From: RHKX01 sp041393495
Lineage (GTDB): Bacteria; Actinomycetota; Thermoleophilia; Solirubrobacterales; 70-9
Reading direction: 5' to 3'
Assembly (NCBI GenBank): GCA_041393495.1
Contig: JAWKKA010000001.1
Location: forward strand, 124,001-188,000
Length of the DNA stretch: 64,000 nt
Shown here: in pieces, positions 17,539 to 26,000 of the stretch
Layout of the letters: each line of letters opens with the position of its first letter
Numbering within the stretch: the stretch's first letter is position 1
The notes under the pieces: model-generated
Told to the model about the DNA's origin: nothing
Seen by the model: only the letters and a program-made list of their open reading frames with translations
Database searches by the model: none
Program-made: the position numbers and the translations under genes

Positions 17539-17897
17539 CAGGGGACGATCAGCTCCGCGGCGACGATCACGAGCAGCAAGGCGAAGAGCAGCGAGACCGC
17601 CCGCTCCGGAATCCGCTGCTGGGCGGCGACGCCGAGGCCGGCGCCGGCGACCGCGGGGACGGCGAGCAGCGCCGCGTCGCCGAGCTGGACGTTCCCGTAG
17701 GCGCCCTGCAGCGTGGCCGCGAGGGCGGCGATCACCGCGATCGCGCACAGCGACGTCGCCGTCGCCCGGCGCTCGCCGAATCCGAGCATGATCAGCAGCG
17801 GAACCATCACAACCCCGCCGCCGACTCCGAAGAGGCCGCTGAAGGCGCCGGCGAGGATCCCGATACCGGCGAAGCGGATCGTCCGGGTCGAGGCCAC
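17538..17897 (-). CDS. TauE/SafE-family exporter, first half (separate gene)
   Basis: N-terminal half of the split TauE/SafE transporter, 119 residues, four predicted helices, motif FSGLFGVGGGVVMVPLLIML near residue 20, closely parallel to the motif in the next gene. The start is GTG 17897. Upstream lies TAGTAT with a 6-nt spacer, part of a promoter shared with the divergent otsB. The stop TGA (17540-17538) overlaps the start of the second half. No frame error is needed: each half has its own start, stop and motif. Confidence 0.82.
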   Translation of the reverse strand: MASTRTIRFAGIGILAGAFSGLFGVGGGVVMVPLLIMLGFGERRATATSLCAIAVIAALAATLQGAYGNVQLGDAALLAVPAVAGAGLGVAAQQRIPERAVSLLFALLLVIVAAELIVP

Positions 17898-17917
17898 GGC
17901 GCGATACTAGGCGAGTC
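17898..17917. promoter_or_regulatory. shared bidirectional leaderless promoter (TauE half / otsB)
   Basis: Only 20 bp separate the divergent starts GTG 17897 and ATG 17918. The near-symmetric GATACTAG reads TACTAG on the plus strand (17905-17910, 7 nt before ATG) and TAGTAT on the minus strand (17909-17904, 6 nt before GTG). One -10 region would thus serve both directions, both leaderless. Confidence 0.55.
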
Positions 17918-18718
17918 ATGAGCGCCCCCGGAGGACCCGCCGCGATCGAGCCGCTGCTCGCCGATCCGGCCGCTGCGGCGGTCCTCTGCGACCTCGACGG
18001 GACCCTGGCGCCGATCGTCGAGCGCCCCGAGCTCGCCCGGGTCCCCGACGCGGCGCGGGTCGCCCTCGCCCGGGTCGCCGACCGTTTCGGGCTCGCCGCC
18101 GTCGTCAGCGGCCGCCGGGCGACCGTCGCGCGCGGGATCGTCGGCCTCGAGAAGCTCGTCTACGTCGGCAACCACGGCTTCGAGCTGCTGCTCCCGAATG
18201 CGCCCGAGGCACGCCCGGCCCCCGGGCTCGGGCCCCATGGCCGCGACGCCGCCGAGTTCGTGGAGCGCCTCGACCCGGCCGCGCTCGACGCCGCCGGGCT
18301 GCGGGTCGAGGACAAGGGGCCGATCATCGCGCTGCACTGGCGCGGCGCCGCCGACGAGACGGTGGCCGCCGACCTCGCCGAGCGCATCGCCGCGAGCGCG
18401 CGGGCCGACGGGCTCGTGCTCCATCGCGGTCGCAAGGTGCTCGAGCTGCGACCGAACGGGGTCGTGAACAAGGGCACGGCGATCGAGTCGCTGCTGCTCG
18501 GCTCCGCGGTGACGGCGGCGCTCTACGCCGGCGACGACCGCACCGACCTCGACGGGTTCGCGGCGCTCGAGCGGCTCGCCGCCGCGGGCCGGCTCGGCGT
18601 CGCCGTTCGGGTGGGCGTGGCGTCGACCGAGGGGCCGGCGGAGATCACCGAGCGCGCCGACGTCGTCGTCGACGGACCCGCCGGCCTCGTCCCGATCCTC
18701 GTGGCGCTCGGGGGCTGA
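17918..18718 (+). CDS. otsB: trehalose-6-phosphate phosphatase
   Basis: HAD-superfamily trehalose-phosphatase, 266 residues, which removes phosphate from trehalose-6-phosphate in the OtsA-OtsB pathway. Motif 1 is CDLDGTLAP (nucleophile D25, acid D27), motif 2 VVSGRR (about 67), and motif 4 YAGDDRTDLDGF (about 206). The trehalose-binding cap lies between (KGPIIALHWRGA). No otsA is in the window, so it must be elsewhere. The next gene's ATG overlaps its stop (TGATG). Confidence 0.9.
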   Translation: MSAPGGPAAIEPLLADPAAAAVLCDLDGTLAPIVERPELARVPDAARVALARVADRFGLAAVVSGRRATVARGIVGLEKLVYVGNHGFELLLPNAPEARPAPGLGPHGRDAAEFVERLDPAALDAAGLRVEDKGPIIALHWRGAADETVAADLAERIAASARADGLVLHRGRKVLELRPNGVVNKGTAIESLLLGSAVTAALYAGDDRTDLDGFAALERLAAAGRLGVAVRVGVASTEGPAEITERADVVVDGPAGLVPILVALGG

Positions 18719-19239
18719 TGCAGTACAAGGACCTCCTGCGCGGCACGGTGCTCCTGGTCGCGATCGAAGCGACCGGGCTCGCCGCGATCTCGGCGGTCAC
18801 GATCAACGGCACCGGTGACGACGTCCTCGCCGCGCTCGCGTTCGGTTGGTGGCTCGTCGCGATCGCCATCGGAATCTGGCTCGGGCGTCCGTCACGAGTC
18901 GCCGCGGTGTTGCGCGGCCCGCTCGCCGCCGCGAAGACCTCGACGCAGCTTCCCGCTGAGACGCCGGTCCGCATCGCGCTCGCGCGGCTCTGGCCGATCG
19001 CGCTCTTCGCGATCGTCGCCGGCGCCGCCGGCCCCTGGTTTCCACAGGTGCCCGCGATCGCGACCGGCTTCGCGCTCGGCGTCGCCTCCGCCTGGCGCAA
19101 CCGCGAGGCGACGGTCACGGCGGTCGAGGAGCGCGACGGGGTCTGCTTCTACGTCGAGCACGGCTCGGCCTTGCGGCCGATCAGGCTGATCCGCACGCCG
19201 GGGCTCCGCCGCGGGACGACGCCGTCGCCGACCCGCTGA
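18718..19239 (+). CDS. membrane protein of unknown function
   Basis: 173 residues with four hydrophobic helices (about 9-30, 37-57, 90-108, 112-127), followed by a C-terminal soluble tail of about 45 residues (EERDGVCFYVEHGSALRPIR). I do not recognise the family. ATG 18718 overlaps the otsB stop by one base, implying coupling. A link to trehalose metabolism would be guesswork. Confidence 0.7.
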   Translation: MQYKDLLRGTVLLVAIEATGLAAISAVTINGTGDDVLAALAFGWWLVAIAIGIWLGRPSRVAAVLRGPLAAAKTSTQLPAETPVRIALARLWPIALFAIVAGAAGPWFPQVPAIATGFALGVASAWRNREATVTAVEERDGVCFYVEHGSALRPIRLIRTPGLRRGTTPSPTR

Positions 19240-19292
19240 TCGATCAGACGACGCTGCGCGGCAGCTTCCCGCGGGGCATCGGGCAATCGAGC

Positions 19293-19371
19293 GCGCTGGG
19301 GCGAATCGCGCCGCAATACCGCTTCGGCCGTCCCCAGCGCACGCGGAACCGTCCCCCCTCGGGAGCGGTTC
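19293..19371. terminator. two inverted repeats between convergent genes
   Basis: GCGCTGGGG (19293-19301) pairs with CCCCAGCGC (19332-19340), and GAACCG (19346-19351) with CGGTTC (19366-19371). Both lie in the 138-bp gap between the membrane gene and polX, which converge. A two-way terminator is likely, though there is no T-run. Confidence 0.45.
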
Positions 19372-19377
19372 GCCCGC

Positions 19378-21096
19378 TCAGAGCTTGCGGAGCTGCGTCC
19401 AGGTCCGCGTGTTGGCGACCTGCTTCGCGCTCAGCCCGGCCCTCCGCGCGGTCGCGACCGCGTAGGAGATGTTGCGCAGGGTGGCGGTCCGGTGGGCGTC
19501 GGTGCTGCAGACGATCGGGACTCCGGCCTCGGCGGCGAGCCGGGCGTGCCGGTCGTTGAGGTCGCGGCGATTGGGGTTGCCGTTGATCTCGATCATCGTC
19601 CCCGCGTCGGCGGCCGCGGCGACGACGGCCTCGACATCGATCTCGTAGGGCTCGCGCCGCAGCAGCAGCCGGCCGGTCGGATGGCCGAGGCAGTCGACGA
19701 GCGGGTGGCGGACGGCCGCGATGACGCGATCGGTCATCTTCCGCTTCGACATCCGAAACGAGGTGTGGACGCTCGCGAGGACCCAGTCGAGCTGCTCGAG
19801 GACGTCGTCGGCATAGTCGAGCGAACCGTCCGTGAGGATGTTCACCTCCGTGCCGGCGAGCAGCCGAAAGCGGCGCGAGCCGTGCTCCACGTTCCAGGCG
19901 GCGATCTCCTCGACCCGCCGCAGCAACGCGTCGGGCTGGACGTCGTCGCCGAAGCCGTGGCTCGCGGAGTGGTCGGTGATCGCCAGGTAGGAGTAGCCGC
20001 GCCCCCGGGCCGCCTCGGCCATCTCCCCGAGCGTGTTCCTGCCATCCGACAGGGTCGTGTGGCAATGCAGGTCGCCGCGGATGTCGGCGACCGTGACGAG
20101 CTCCGGCAGCTCGCCGGCGGCTGCCCGCTCGATCTCGTCGCGGCCCTCGCGGAGCTCCGGCTCGATGTAGGCGAGGCCGAGTCGCCGGTAGACGCCGGCC
20201 TCGTCCTCGCAGCGTGTGACCGTACCGGTCTCGGTGTCGGTGATCCCGTGCTCGGAGACCGACAGCCCCATGCGCAGCGCCCGCTCGCGGAGCTTGACGT
20301 TGTGCTGCTTCGAGCCGGTGAAGTGCTGGAGCAGGTTGCCGAACTCCTCCGGGGGCACGATCCGGAGGTCCACCGCGATCCCGTTGTGGGTGCGGACGCG
20401 AACGCCGCTCTCGCTCGGGTTCCCCGATTCCTCGACCAGCGGGTGCGCGGCGAGCTCGCGGCTGAGGACGAGCGGGTCGATCGCCGTCGCGACGATGTCG
20501 ATGTCCTTGCAGGTGTCCGCCCAGCGACGGGCCGAGCCGGCGAGCACGACCTCGTCGGCGGCGTCGCTCTCAGCGAGCGCCCGCACGAGCTCGTTGCCGA
20601 GGTCGCGGACGTCGGAGAGCAGCCGGCGTTCCTCGGCTCCCTCGGCCGCGATCCGGTCGAGGCCGGCGATCACGTTCTCCTCGAACTTGGCGCCGAGGCC
20701 GCGGAGGTCGCGGAGCTGCCCGGCCTCGGCTGCGGCACGGAGCTCCCCGACGGTCGCGATGCCGGTCTCGTCGTAGATCCGGCGGACGGTCTTCGCCCCG
20801 ACCCCGGGAATCCGCGTCAGCTCCACGAGCGTTCCCGGGAGCGTCTGCTTGAGCTTCGCGGCCGCCGGGATCTCGCCCTGCTCGACCAGCGCGACGATCT
20901 TCTCCTGGATCGTGTCGCCGATCCCCTGCAGCTCGGTCGCCCGACCCTCCAGCGCAAGCTCGCCGACCGGGGCCGGACACTCGGCGATCGCCCGGGCAGC
21001 ATCGCGGTAGGCGAGGACCCGGAAGCGGTTGGCGCCATCGAGCTCGTAGAGGGTGCCGAGCTCACGGAACGCGGCGGCGATCTCGGCGTTGCGCAT
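19378..21096 (-). CDS. polX: DNA polymerase/3'-5' exonuclease PolX
   Basis: Bacterial family-X DNA repair polymerase fused to a PHP exonuclease, 572 residues. The N-terminal 8-kDa/fingers region has helix-hairpin-helix motifs (LQGIGDTIQEKI about 55, IPGVGAKTVRRI about 95). The palm nucleotidyltransferase has GSARRWADTCKDIDIVATA (about 188), with the two Asp of D-x-D. The PHP domain has DLHCHTTLSDGRNTL (about 340), LAITDHSASHGF and CSTDAHRTATL (about 540), supplying the metal ligands. It fills short gaps in base-excision repair. ATG 21096 lies 6 nt after TAAGTT, so it is probably leaderless. Confidence 0.93.
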   Translation of the reverse strand: MRNAEIAAAFRELGTLYELDGANRFRVLAYRDAARAIAECPAPVGELALEGRATELQGIGDTIQEKIVALVEQGEIPAAAKLKQTLPGTLVELTRIPGVGAKTVRRIYDETGIATVGELRAAAEAGQLRDLRGLGAKFEENVIAGLDRIAAEGAEERRLLSDVRDLGNELVRALAESDAADEVVLAGSARRWADTCKDIDIVATAIDPLVLSRELAAHPLVEESGNPSESGVRVRTHNGIAVDLRIVPPEEFGNLLQHFTGSKQHNVKLRERALRMGLSVSEHGITDTETGTVTRCEDEAGVYRRLGLAYIEPELREGRDEIERAAAGELPELVTVADIRGDLHCHTTLSDGRNTLGEMAEAARGRGYSYLAITDHSASHGFGDDVQPDALLRRVEEIAAWNVEHGSRRFRLLAGTEVNILTDGSLDYADDVLEQLDWVLASVHTSFRMSKRKMTDRVIAAVRHPLVDCLGHPTGRLLLRREPYEIDVEAVVAAAADAGTMIEINGNPNRRDLNDRHARLAAEAGVPIVCSTDAHRTATLRNISYAVATARRAGLSAKQVANTRTWTQLRKL

Positions 21097-21179
21097 CCGC
21101 CTAACTTAGATGGCCTGACCCGGCGGGATCGCACGCGCACGATCACGCGCGATCGACCATCTAGTCTGCGCCCGCACCG

Positions 21180-21917
21180 ATGTCGGACCAGCAGCTGATC
21201 ACGGTCGTGCTCCCGACCTACAACGAGGCCGACAACGTCGAGGCGATCGCGGCCGCGGTGCTCGCGGCCGCCCCCGAGGGGACCGGGGTCCTCGTCGTCG
21301 ACGACGCCTCCCCGGACGGGACCGGCGCGATCGCCGACCGCCTCGCGGCCGCCGACGAGCGGATCCGGGTGCTGCACCGGGCCGGCAAGCAGGGCCTCGG
21401 GCCGGCCTACGTAGCGGGCTTCCGGCGGGCGCTCGCCGACGGCGCCGAGCGGATCGTCCAGATGGACGCCGACTTCTCCCACGACCCCGCCGACGTGCCG
21501 CGGCTGATCGCCGCCACCATGGAGGGCGCCGACGGCGCCGACCTCGCGCTCGGCTCGCGCTACGTCGAGGGCGGTGGCGTCGGTGACTGGGGGCGGGCCC
21601 GGAAGGCGATCTCGCGGTGGGGCAGCATCTACGCGCGGACGTGGCTCGGGCTCGACGTCATGGACCTGACGGGCGGGTTCAAGTGCTTCCGCCGCGAGGT
21701 GCTGGAGGCGATCCGGATCGAGACGGTCAGCGCGCTCGGCTACGCGTTCCAGATCGAGACGACCTACCGCGCCGCTCGTGCGGGGTTCCGGGTCGTCGAG
21801 GTGCCGATCGTGTTCCGCGACCGGCGCGTCGGCGAGTCGAAGATGAGCCGCGCAATCGTCGCCGAGGCGGCCTGGAGGGTGCCGCTGATGCGGCTCCGGG
21901 GCACCCGCTGGGGCTAG
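21180..21917 (+). CDS. polyprenol-phosphate mannosyltransferase (DPM1-like, GT2)
   Basis: Family-2 glycosyltransferase of the dolichol/polyprenol monophosphomannose synthase type, 245 residues, without a C-terminal membrane domain. The GT-A nucleotide-sugar site is VVLPTYNEADNVEAIAAAV (about 9-27) and VVDDASPDGTG (about 39). The metal DxD lies in QMDADFSHDPADV (about 97), then LGSRYVEGGGVGDWG and LTGGFKCFRREVLEAI (about 162), followed by VPIVFRDRRVGESKMS. It would load mannose from GDP-mannose onto a polyprenyl carrier at the inner face of the membrane. Start ATG 21180 has TAGTCT 12 nt upstream, leaving a very short leader. Confidence 0.85.
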   Translation: MSDQQLITVVLPTYNEADNVEAIAAAVLAAAPEGTGVLVVDDASPDGTGAIADRLAAADERIRVLHRAGKQGLGPAYVAGFRRALADGAERIVQMDADFSHDPADVPRLIAATMEGADGADLALGSRYVEGGGVGDWGRARKAISRWGSIYARTWLGLDVMDLTGGFKCFRREVLEAIRIETVSALGYAFQIETTYRAARAGFRVVEVPIVFRDRRVGESKMSRAIVAEAAWRVPLMRLRGTRWG

Positions 21918-21993
21918 CGTCCTTCCAATACTTCATTTTTTGTAGTAAGGTGTCCGAAGACGCCGCGACCGACGGTCCGGCTGATCGAATCGG

Positions 21994-22032
21994 TATACAA
22001 CGACGCCCCAGCACCCAACGAGGAGCACCGAA
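21994..22032 (+). promoter_or_regulatory. trxA promoter and strong ribosome-binding site
   Basis: TATACA (21994-21999) is the closest match to a consensus -10 in the window, about 28 nt before a GAGGAG Shine-Dalgarno (22020-22025) that sits 7 nt from ATG 22033. An AT-rich stretch, CATTTTTTGTAGTAAG (21933-21949), lies upstream. Confidence 0.55.
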
Positions 22033-22356
22033 ATGGCGAACCTCCCGCAAGTGACCGACAGCAACTTCCAGGCCGAGGTACTCGACTCGACCGAGCCCGT
22101 CCTCGTCGACTTCTGGGCTCCCTGGTGCGGGCCCTGCCGCGTCGTGCACCCGATCCTCGAGGAGATGTCCGGCGAGCGCGACGACGTCAAGATCGTCTCG
22201 CTGAACATCGACGAGAACCAGGAGACGGCGAGCCGTTACCAGGTCATGTCGATCCCGACGATGATCGTCTTCAAGGGGGGCCAGCCCGCCAAGACGATCA
22301 TCGGCGCGATGCCGAAGAAGCGCCTCGAGGCCGAGTTCGAGCCGGCGCTCGCGTAG
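22033..22356 (+). CDS. trxA: thioredoxin
   Basis: Classical thioredoxin, 107 residues, a cytosolic dithiol reductant. The active site is FWAPWCGPCR (C32, C35), followed by ENQETASRYQVMSIPTM with the conserved cis-Pro (IPT) and FKGGQPAKTIIGAMPK near the C-terminus. One oddity is a His-Pro (VVHPILEEM) where most thioredoxins have A-P. It has its own leadered promoter, unlike many leaderless neighbours, which suits high expression. It ends 31 bp before a large hairpin. Confidence 0.95.
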   Translation: MANLPQVTDSNFQAEVLDSTEPVLVDFWAPWCGPCRVVHPILEEMSGERDDVKIVSLNIDENQETASRYQVMSIPTMIVFKGGQPAKTIIGAMPKKRLEAEFEPALA

Positions 22357-22387
22357 CCCCCCGCGCGGTCATTCCGGTACCGGTACG

Positions 22388-22494
22388 CCTCTGACGAGGC
22401 CGGGAGGCGCGAGGCCAAGGAAGAGGTCGGCGCCGCGGCTGCGGCCGCAAGCCGGCCGATGACGCCGGGATCGCGTCTCCCGGCCCGTCAGAGG
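22388..22494. repeat. intergenic family-A hairpin between trxA and the membrane gene
   Basis: The ends are long inverted repeats: CCTCTGACG-A-GGCCGGGAGGCG at 22388-22409 and CGTCTCCCGGCCCGTCAGAG at 22474-22493, pairing with one bulge over about 20 bp. The interior (GCTGCGGCCGCAAGCCGGCC) resembles the core of the repeats at 8340 and 27721. The right arm contains the stop codon of the minus-strand gene. It probably acts as a two-way terminator. Confidence 0.7.
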
Positions 22495-22913
22495 AGTTGG
22501 CCGTCGACGAAGCCGGCGAGCAGCACCAGGGTCCCGCCGACCTCGCCGGCGATCAGCGCCCACATGAACGCGTGGGTGCCGCGGACGGGGTCGCGGAACT
22601 GGTTGTCGGTGTCGCGGCGCCAGCCGTGCACCGTGTAGCCCGCGATCGCGGCGACGAAGAAGAAGATCGGCACGAAGGCCGCGACCAGGTTCACGGCCAC
22701 CGCGAAGCCGCTCAGCTCGACCAGGGCGGCGAGCAGCAGCGTCGCGAAGCTGTAGAGCAGGGCAGCACGGTGGGCGATGTCGACGTAGGGATGGGCTTGC
22801 GCGGACGCCGACGCGACGATCTGTCGGTACTTCCAGACGCCGAGTAGGAGCGCCCAGAGGAAGATCAGCGCCGCCGCGAGGACGACCGCCTTGGTGTCGC
22901 TGCCGATCTCGAT
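22488..22913 (-). CDS. four-helix membrane protein, probable ATC start
   Basis: About 141 residues with helices near 9-28, 46-68, 72-95 and 118-138. Recognisable segments are LIFLWALLLGVWKYRQ, HPYVDIAHRAALLYSFATLL and FVPIFFFVAAIAGYTVHGWR. I do not know the family. The reading frame opens after a TAG at 22925-22923 and has no ATG, GTG or TTG upstream of the second half of the protein. The first codons are GAT-CGG-CGG-ATC. The ATC at 22913 lies exactly 6 nt after TAGGAT (22925-22920), the local leaderless geometry. Starting at GTG 22700 would lose two helices. It lies 147 bp downstream of ileS. Confidence 0.65.
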   Translation of the reverse strand: MEIGSDTKAVVLAAALIFLWALLLGVWKYRQIVASASAQAHPYVDIAHRAALLYSFATLLLAALVELSGFAVAVNLVAAFVPIFFFVAAIAGYTVHGWRRDTDNQFRDPVRGTHAFMWALIAGEVGGTLVLLAGFVDGQLL

Positions 22914-22973
22914 CCGCCGATCCTACGCCGCAGACCGCGATGATCGAGGCTGCGGCTGCAGATCGGGCCGCTG

Positions 22974-23033
22974 CACGGATGCACCCGCAGGTCCGTTTCC
23001 CTCGCCGCGGCCACGGATGCACCCGCAGGTCCG
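22974..23033. repeat. 22-bp perfect direct repeat downstream of ileS
   Basis: A 22-bp unit beginning CACGGATGCACCCGCAGG is found at 22974-22995 and 23012-23033 (period 38), in the 147-bp gap between ileS and the four-helix membrane gene. Confidence 0.8.
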
Positions 23034-23060
23034 GCCGCTCAGCGTGGCCACGGCTCCGGG

Positions 23061-26000
23061 TCAGCCCGTGCGCCGAACCGAGATGACCAGCGGCCGACCG
23101 TCGACCGTGACGGCCGCCGCGCCGTCGGCGCCGTCGTAGGCGATGCTCCTCGCCAGCGTCTCACCCGTGACGTAGTCCTCGTGGGCGCGGGCGGCGTCGA
23201 GCAGCTCGGGGTCGCCGCCGAGGGCGAGGTCGATCCGGTCGCTGACCTCGAGCCCGGCGTCCTTGCGGGCGTTCTGGATCGCCCTGACGATCTCGCGGGC
23301 CTGGCCCTCGCGGATCAGGTCGGCGTCGAGCTCGAGCGCGACCGCGACCGCGCGACCCGCCTCCGACTCGACCCGGTAGCCCTCGAGCGGCTCCATGGCG
23401 AAGCTGAGCTCGTCGGGACCGAGCGTGTGCTCGCGCCCGTCGATGCTGATGCCGACCTGGCCGCCGGCGTCGATCGTCGCCCGCACGTTGTCCGCATCGA
23501 GCGCCTCGACCGCGGCCTTGACCCGCGGCATCTCCTTGCCGAAGCGCGGGCCGAGCCTGCTGAACTCGGGCTTGACCGTCCAGCTCGCGAGCTCTGCCTC
23601 CTCGCTCACGAACTCGAGCTCGCGGACGTTGAGCTCGGCGCGGACGATCTCGGCCAGCCCCTCGATCGTGCGTCGCTCGGGCTCGGTCGCGACGATCACG
23701 GCCCGGGCGAGCGGCTGGCGCATCTTCACGCCGGCCTGGGCCCGCGCGGCGCGGCCGAGCTCGACGGCGCGCCGCGCCGCCTCGACCCCTGCCTCGAGGT
23801 CGGGATCGCGCAGGGACTCGTCGGGCTCGGGGTAGTCCTCGAGGTGGACGGACGCCTCGAGCGGCGGCGCGGCTCCGCACACGAGGTTGAGCCAGATCGC
23901 GTCAGCGGTGAACGGGATGAACGGCGCGAGCAGCTTCGCGGTCTCGACGAGGCAGTGGCGCAGCGTCGCGAACGCCTCGTCGTCACCGTCCCAGAAGCGG
24001 CGCCGCGAGACCCGCACGTACCAGTTCGACATCTCGTCGACGTAGGCGGCGATCGCCCGCCCCGCCGTCACCGAGTCGAACCCGTCGAGCCGCTCCCTGA
24101 CGACGTCGGTCGTGGCCTGCAGCCGCGAGACTAGCCACCTGTCCATCGCCAGATCGGCATCGGACCGCTGCCCGCTGCCCGCTGCCCGCTGCGGGCCCTC
24201 CGCCGCGTTCGCGTAGAGCACGTAGAACGAGTACGTGTTCCAGAGCGTCAGCAGGAACTGCCGGACCGATTCACCGACGGTGTCGGCGCTGAACCGGTAG
24301 CCGGCCCAGGGCTGCTGGGAGGCGAGGTAGTACCAGCGGAAGGCGTCGGCGCCGTGGGCATCGATCACCTCGTGCGGGTCGACGAGGTTGCCGAGGCGCT
24401 TGCTCATCTTCCGTCCCTCGGGATCGAGGATCAGCCCGAGGCAGACGCAGTTCAGGTAGTCGGTCCGGTCGAACAGCAGGACCGACTCGGCGAGCTGCGA
24501 GTAGAACCAGCCGCGGGTCTGGTCGATCGCCTCGCAGATGAAGTCGGCCGGGAACCGGCGCTCGAACTCCGCCTCGTTCTCGAACGGGTAGTGGAGCTGC
24601 GCGAACGGCATCGCGCCGCTGTCGTACCAGGTGTCGATCACCTCGAGCACGCGACGCATCGCGCCGCCGCAGACGTCGCAGGCGAGGACGACCTCGTCGA
24701 TGTAGGGGCGGTGGAGGTCGATCTCGCCGGACTCGGAGCGGGGTGCCTCGCCGCCGCGCTCGGTGATCTCGGCGACCGAGCCGACGCAGACGCGCTCGTC
24801 GCAGCCGTCGGTCCCGCACTCCCAGATCGGCAGCGGCGTTCCCCAGTAGCGCTCGCGCGATAGCGCCCAGTCGACGTTGCCCTCGAGCCACTTGCCGAAG
24901 CGGCCGTGCTTGATGTGCTCTGGGTGCCAGCCGATCCGCTCGTTCTCGGCCAGCATCCGGTCGCGCACCTCCGAGGTCCGCAGATACCAGGAGGCCTTCG
25001 CGTAGTAGAGCAGGGCCGTCTCGCAGCGCCAGCAGTGCGGGTAGGCGTGCTCGTAGGGGACCTGCTTGAACAGCTTGCCGTCCGCCTCGAGCGCGGCGAC
25101 GATCTCGGGGTCGTGCTCGCGGACGAGCTTGCCCTGAAAGTCGGGGACGCGCTCGTCATAGGTGCCGTCGAGGCGGACCGGGTTCTGCAGCGTCATCCCG
25201 TAGCGCTCGCCGAGCCGGAAGTCGTCCTCGCCGAACGCGAGCGCGGTGTGGACGAGGCCGGTCCCGTCGGCGGTCGTCACGAAGTCCGCCAGGAGCACCG
25301 AGTGGCCGCGCGGTCCGAAGTCCTCGCCGGCGATGAACGGGAACGGCGGCTCGTAGCGGACGCCGTCGAGCGCCGCGCCGGTGAACGTCGCGAGCGTCTC
25401 GTAGTCATCGCCGAGGACGCTCGGGGCGAGCGCCAGCGCGACGACGACGACCTCGCCGTCCGGCAGCCTCGCCCGCACGTAGTCGATCTCCGGTCCCACC
25501 GCGACCGCCGCATGCGCGATCAGCGTCCACGGCGTCGTCGTCCAGACGAGCAGGTTGTCCCCGCCGGCCACCTCGCTGCTCGCTGCTCGCTGCTCGCTGC
25601 TCGCTGCCACCACCGCCAGCCGCACGTACACCGACGGATCGACGACGTCCTTGTAGCCCAGCGCGACCTCGTGCGAGCTCAGCGCGGTGCCGCAGCGCGG
25701 GCAGTAGGGGACCACCTTGTGGCCCTCGTAGAGGCGGCCCCGCTCCCAGCTTCGCTGCAGCGACCACCAGACCGATTCGATGTAGTCGGTGTCCATGGTC
25801 ACGTAGGGGTCTTCGAGATCGATCCAGTGGCCGATCCGCTCGACCATCCGGTTCCAGTCGCCGACGTAGGTGAAGACCGACTCGCGGCAGCGGCGGTTGA
25901 ACTCGGCGATCCCGAACGCCTCGATCTCCTCCTTCGAGCTGATCCCGAGCTCGCGCTCGATCTCGAGCTCGACCGGCAGCCCGTGGCAGTCCCAGCCGCC

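Noticed and set aside
19240..19377. tRNA gene search in the convergent gap and other gaps
   Set aside because: No TTCRANNC T-loop with matching acceptor stem and no CCA-type end could be built here or in other intergenic regions.
23689..23900. Possible extra genes antisense to ileS
   Set aside because: Arg/Ala-rich frames with no start signal or motif; shadows of the ileS codons.
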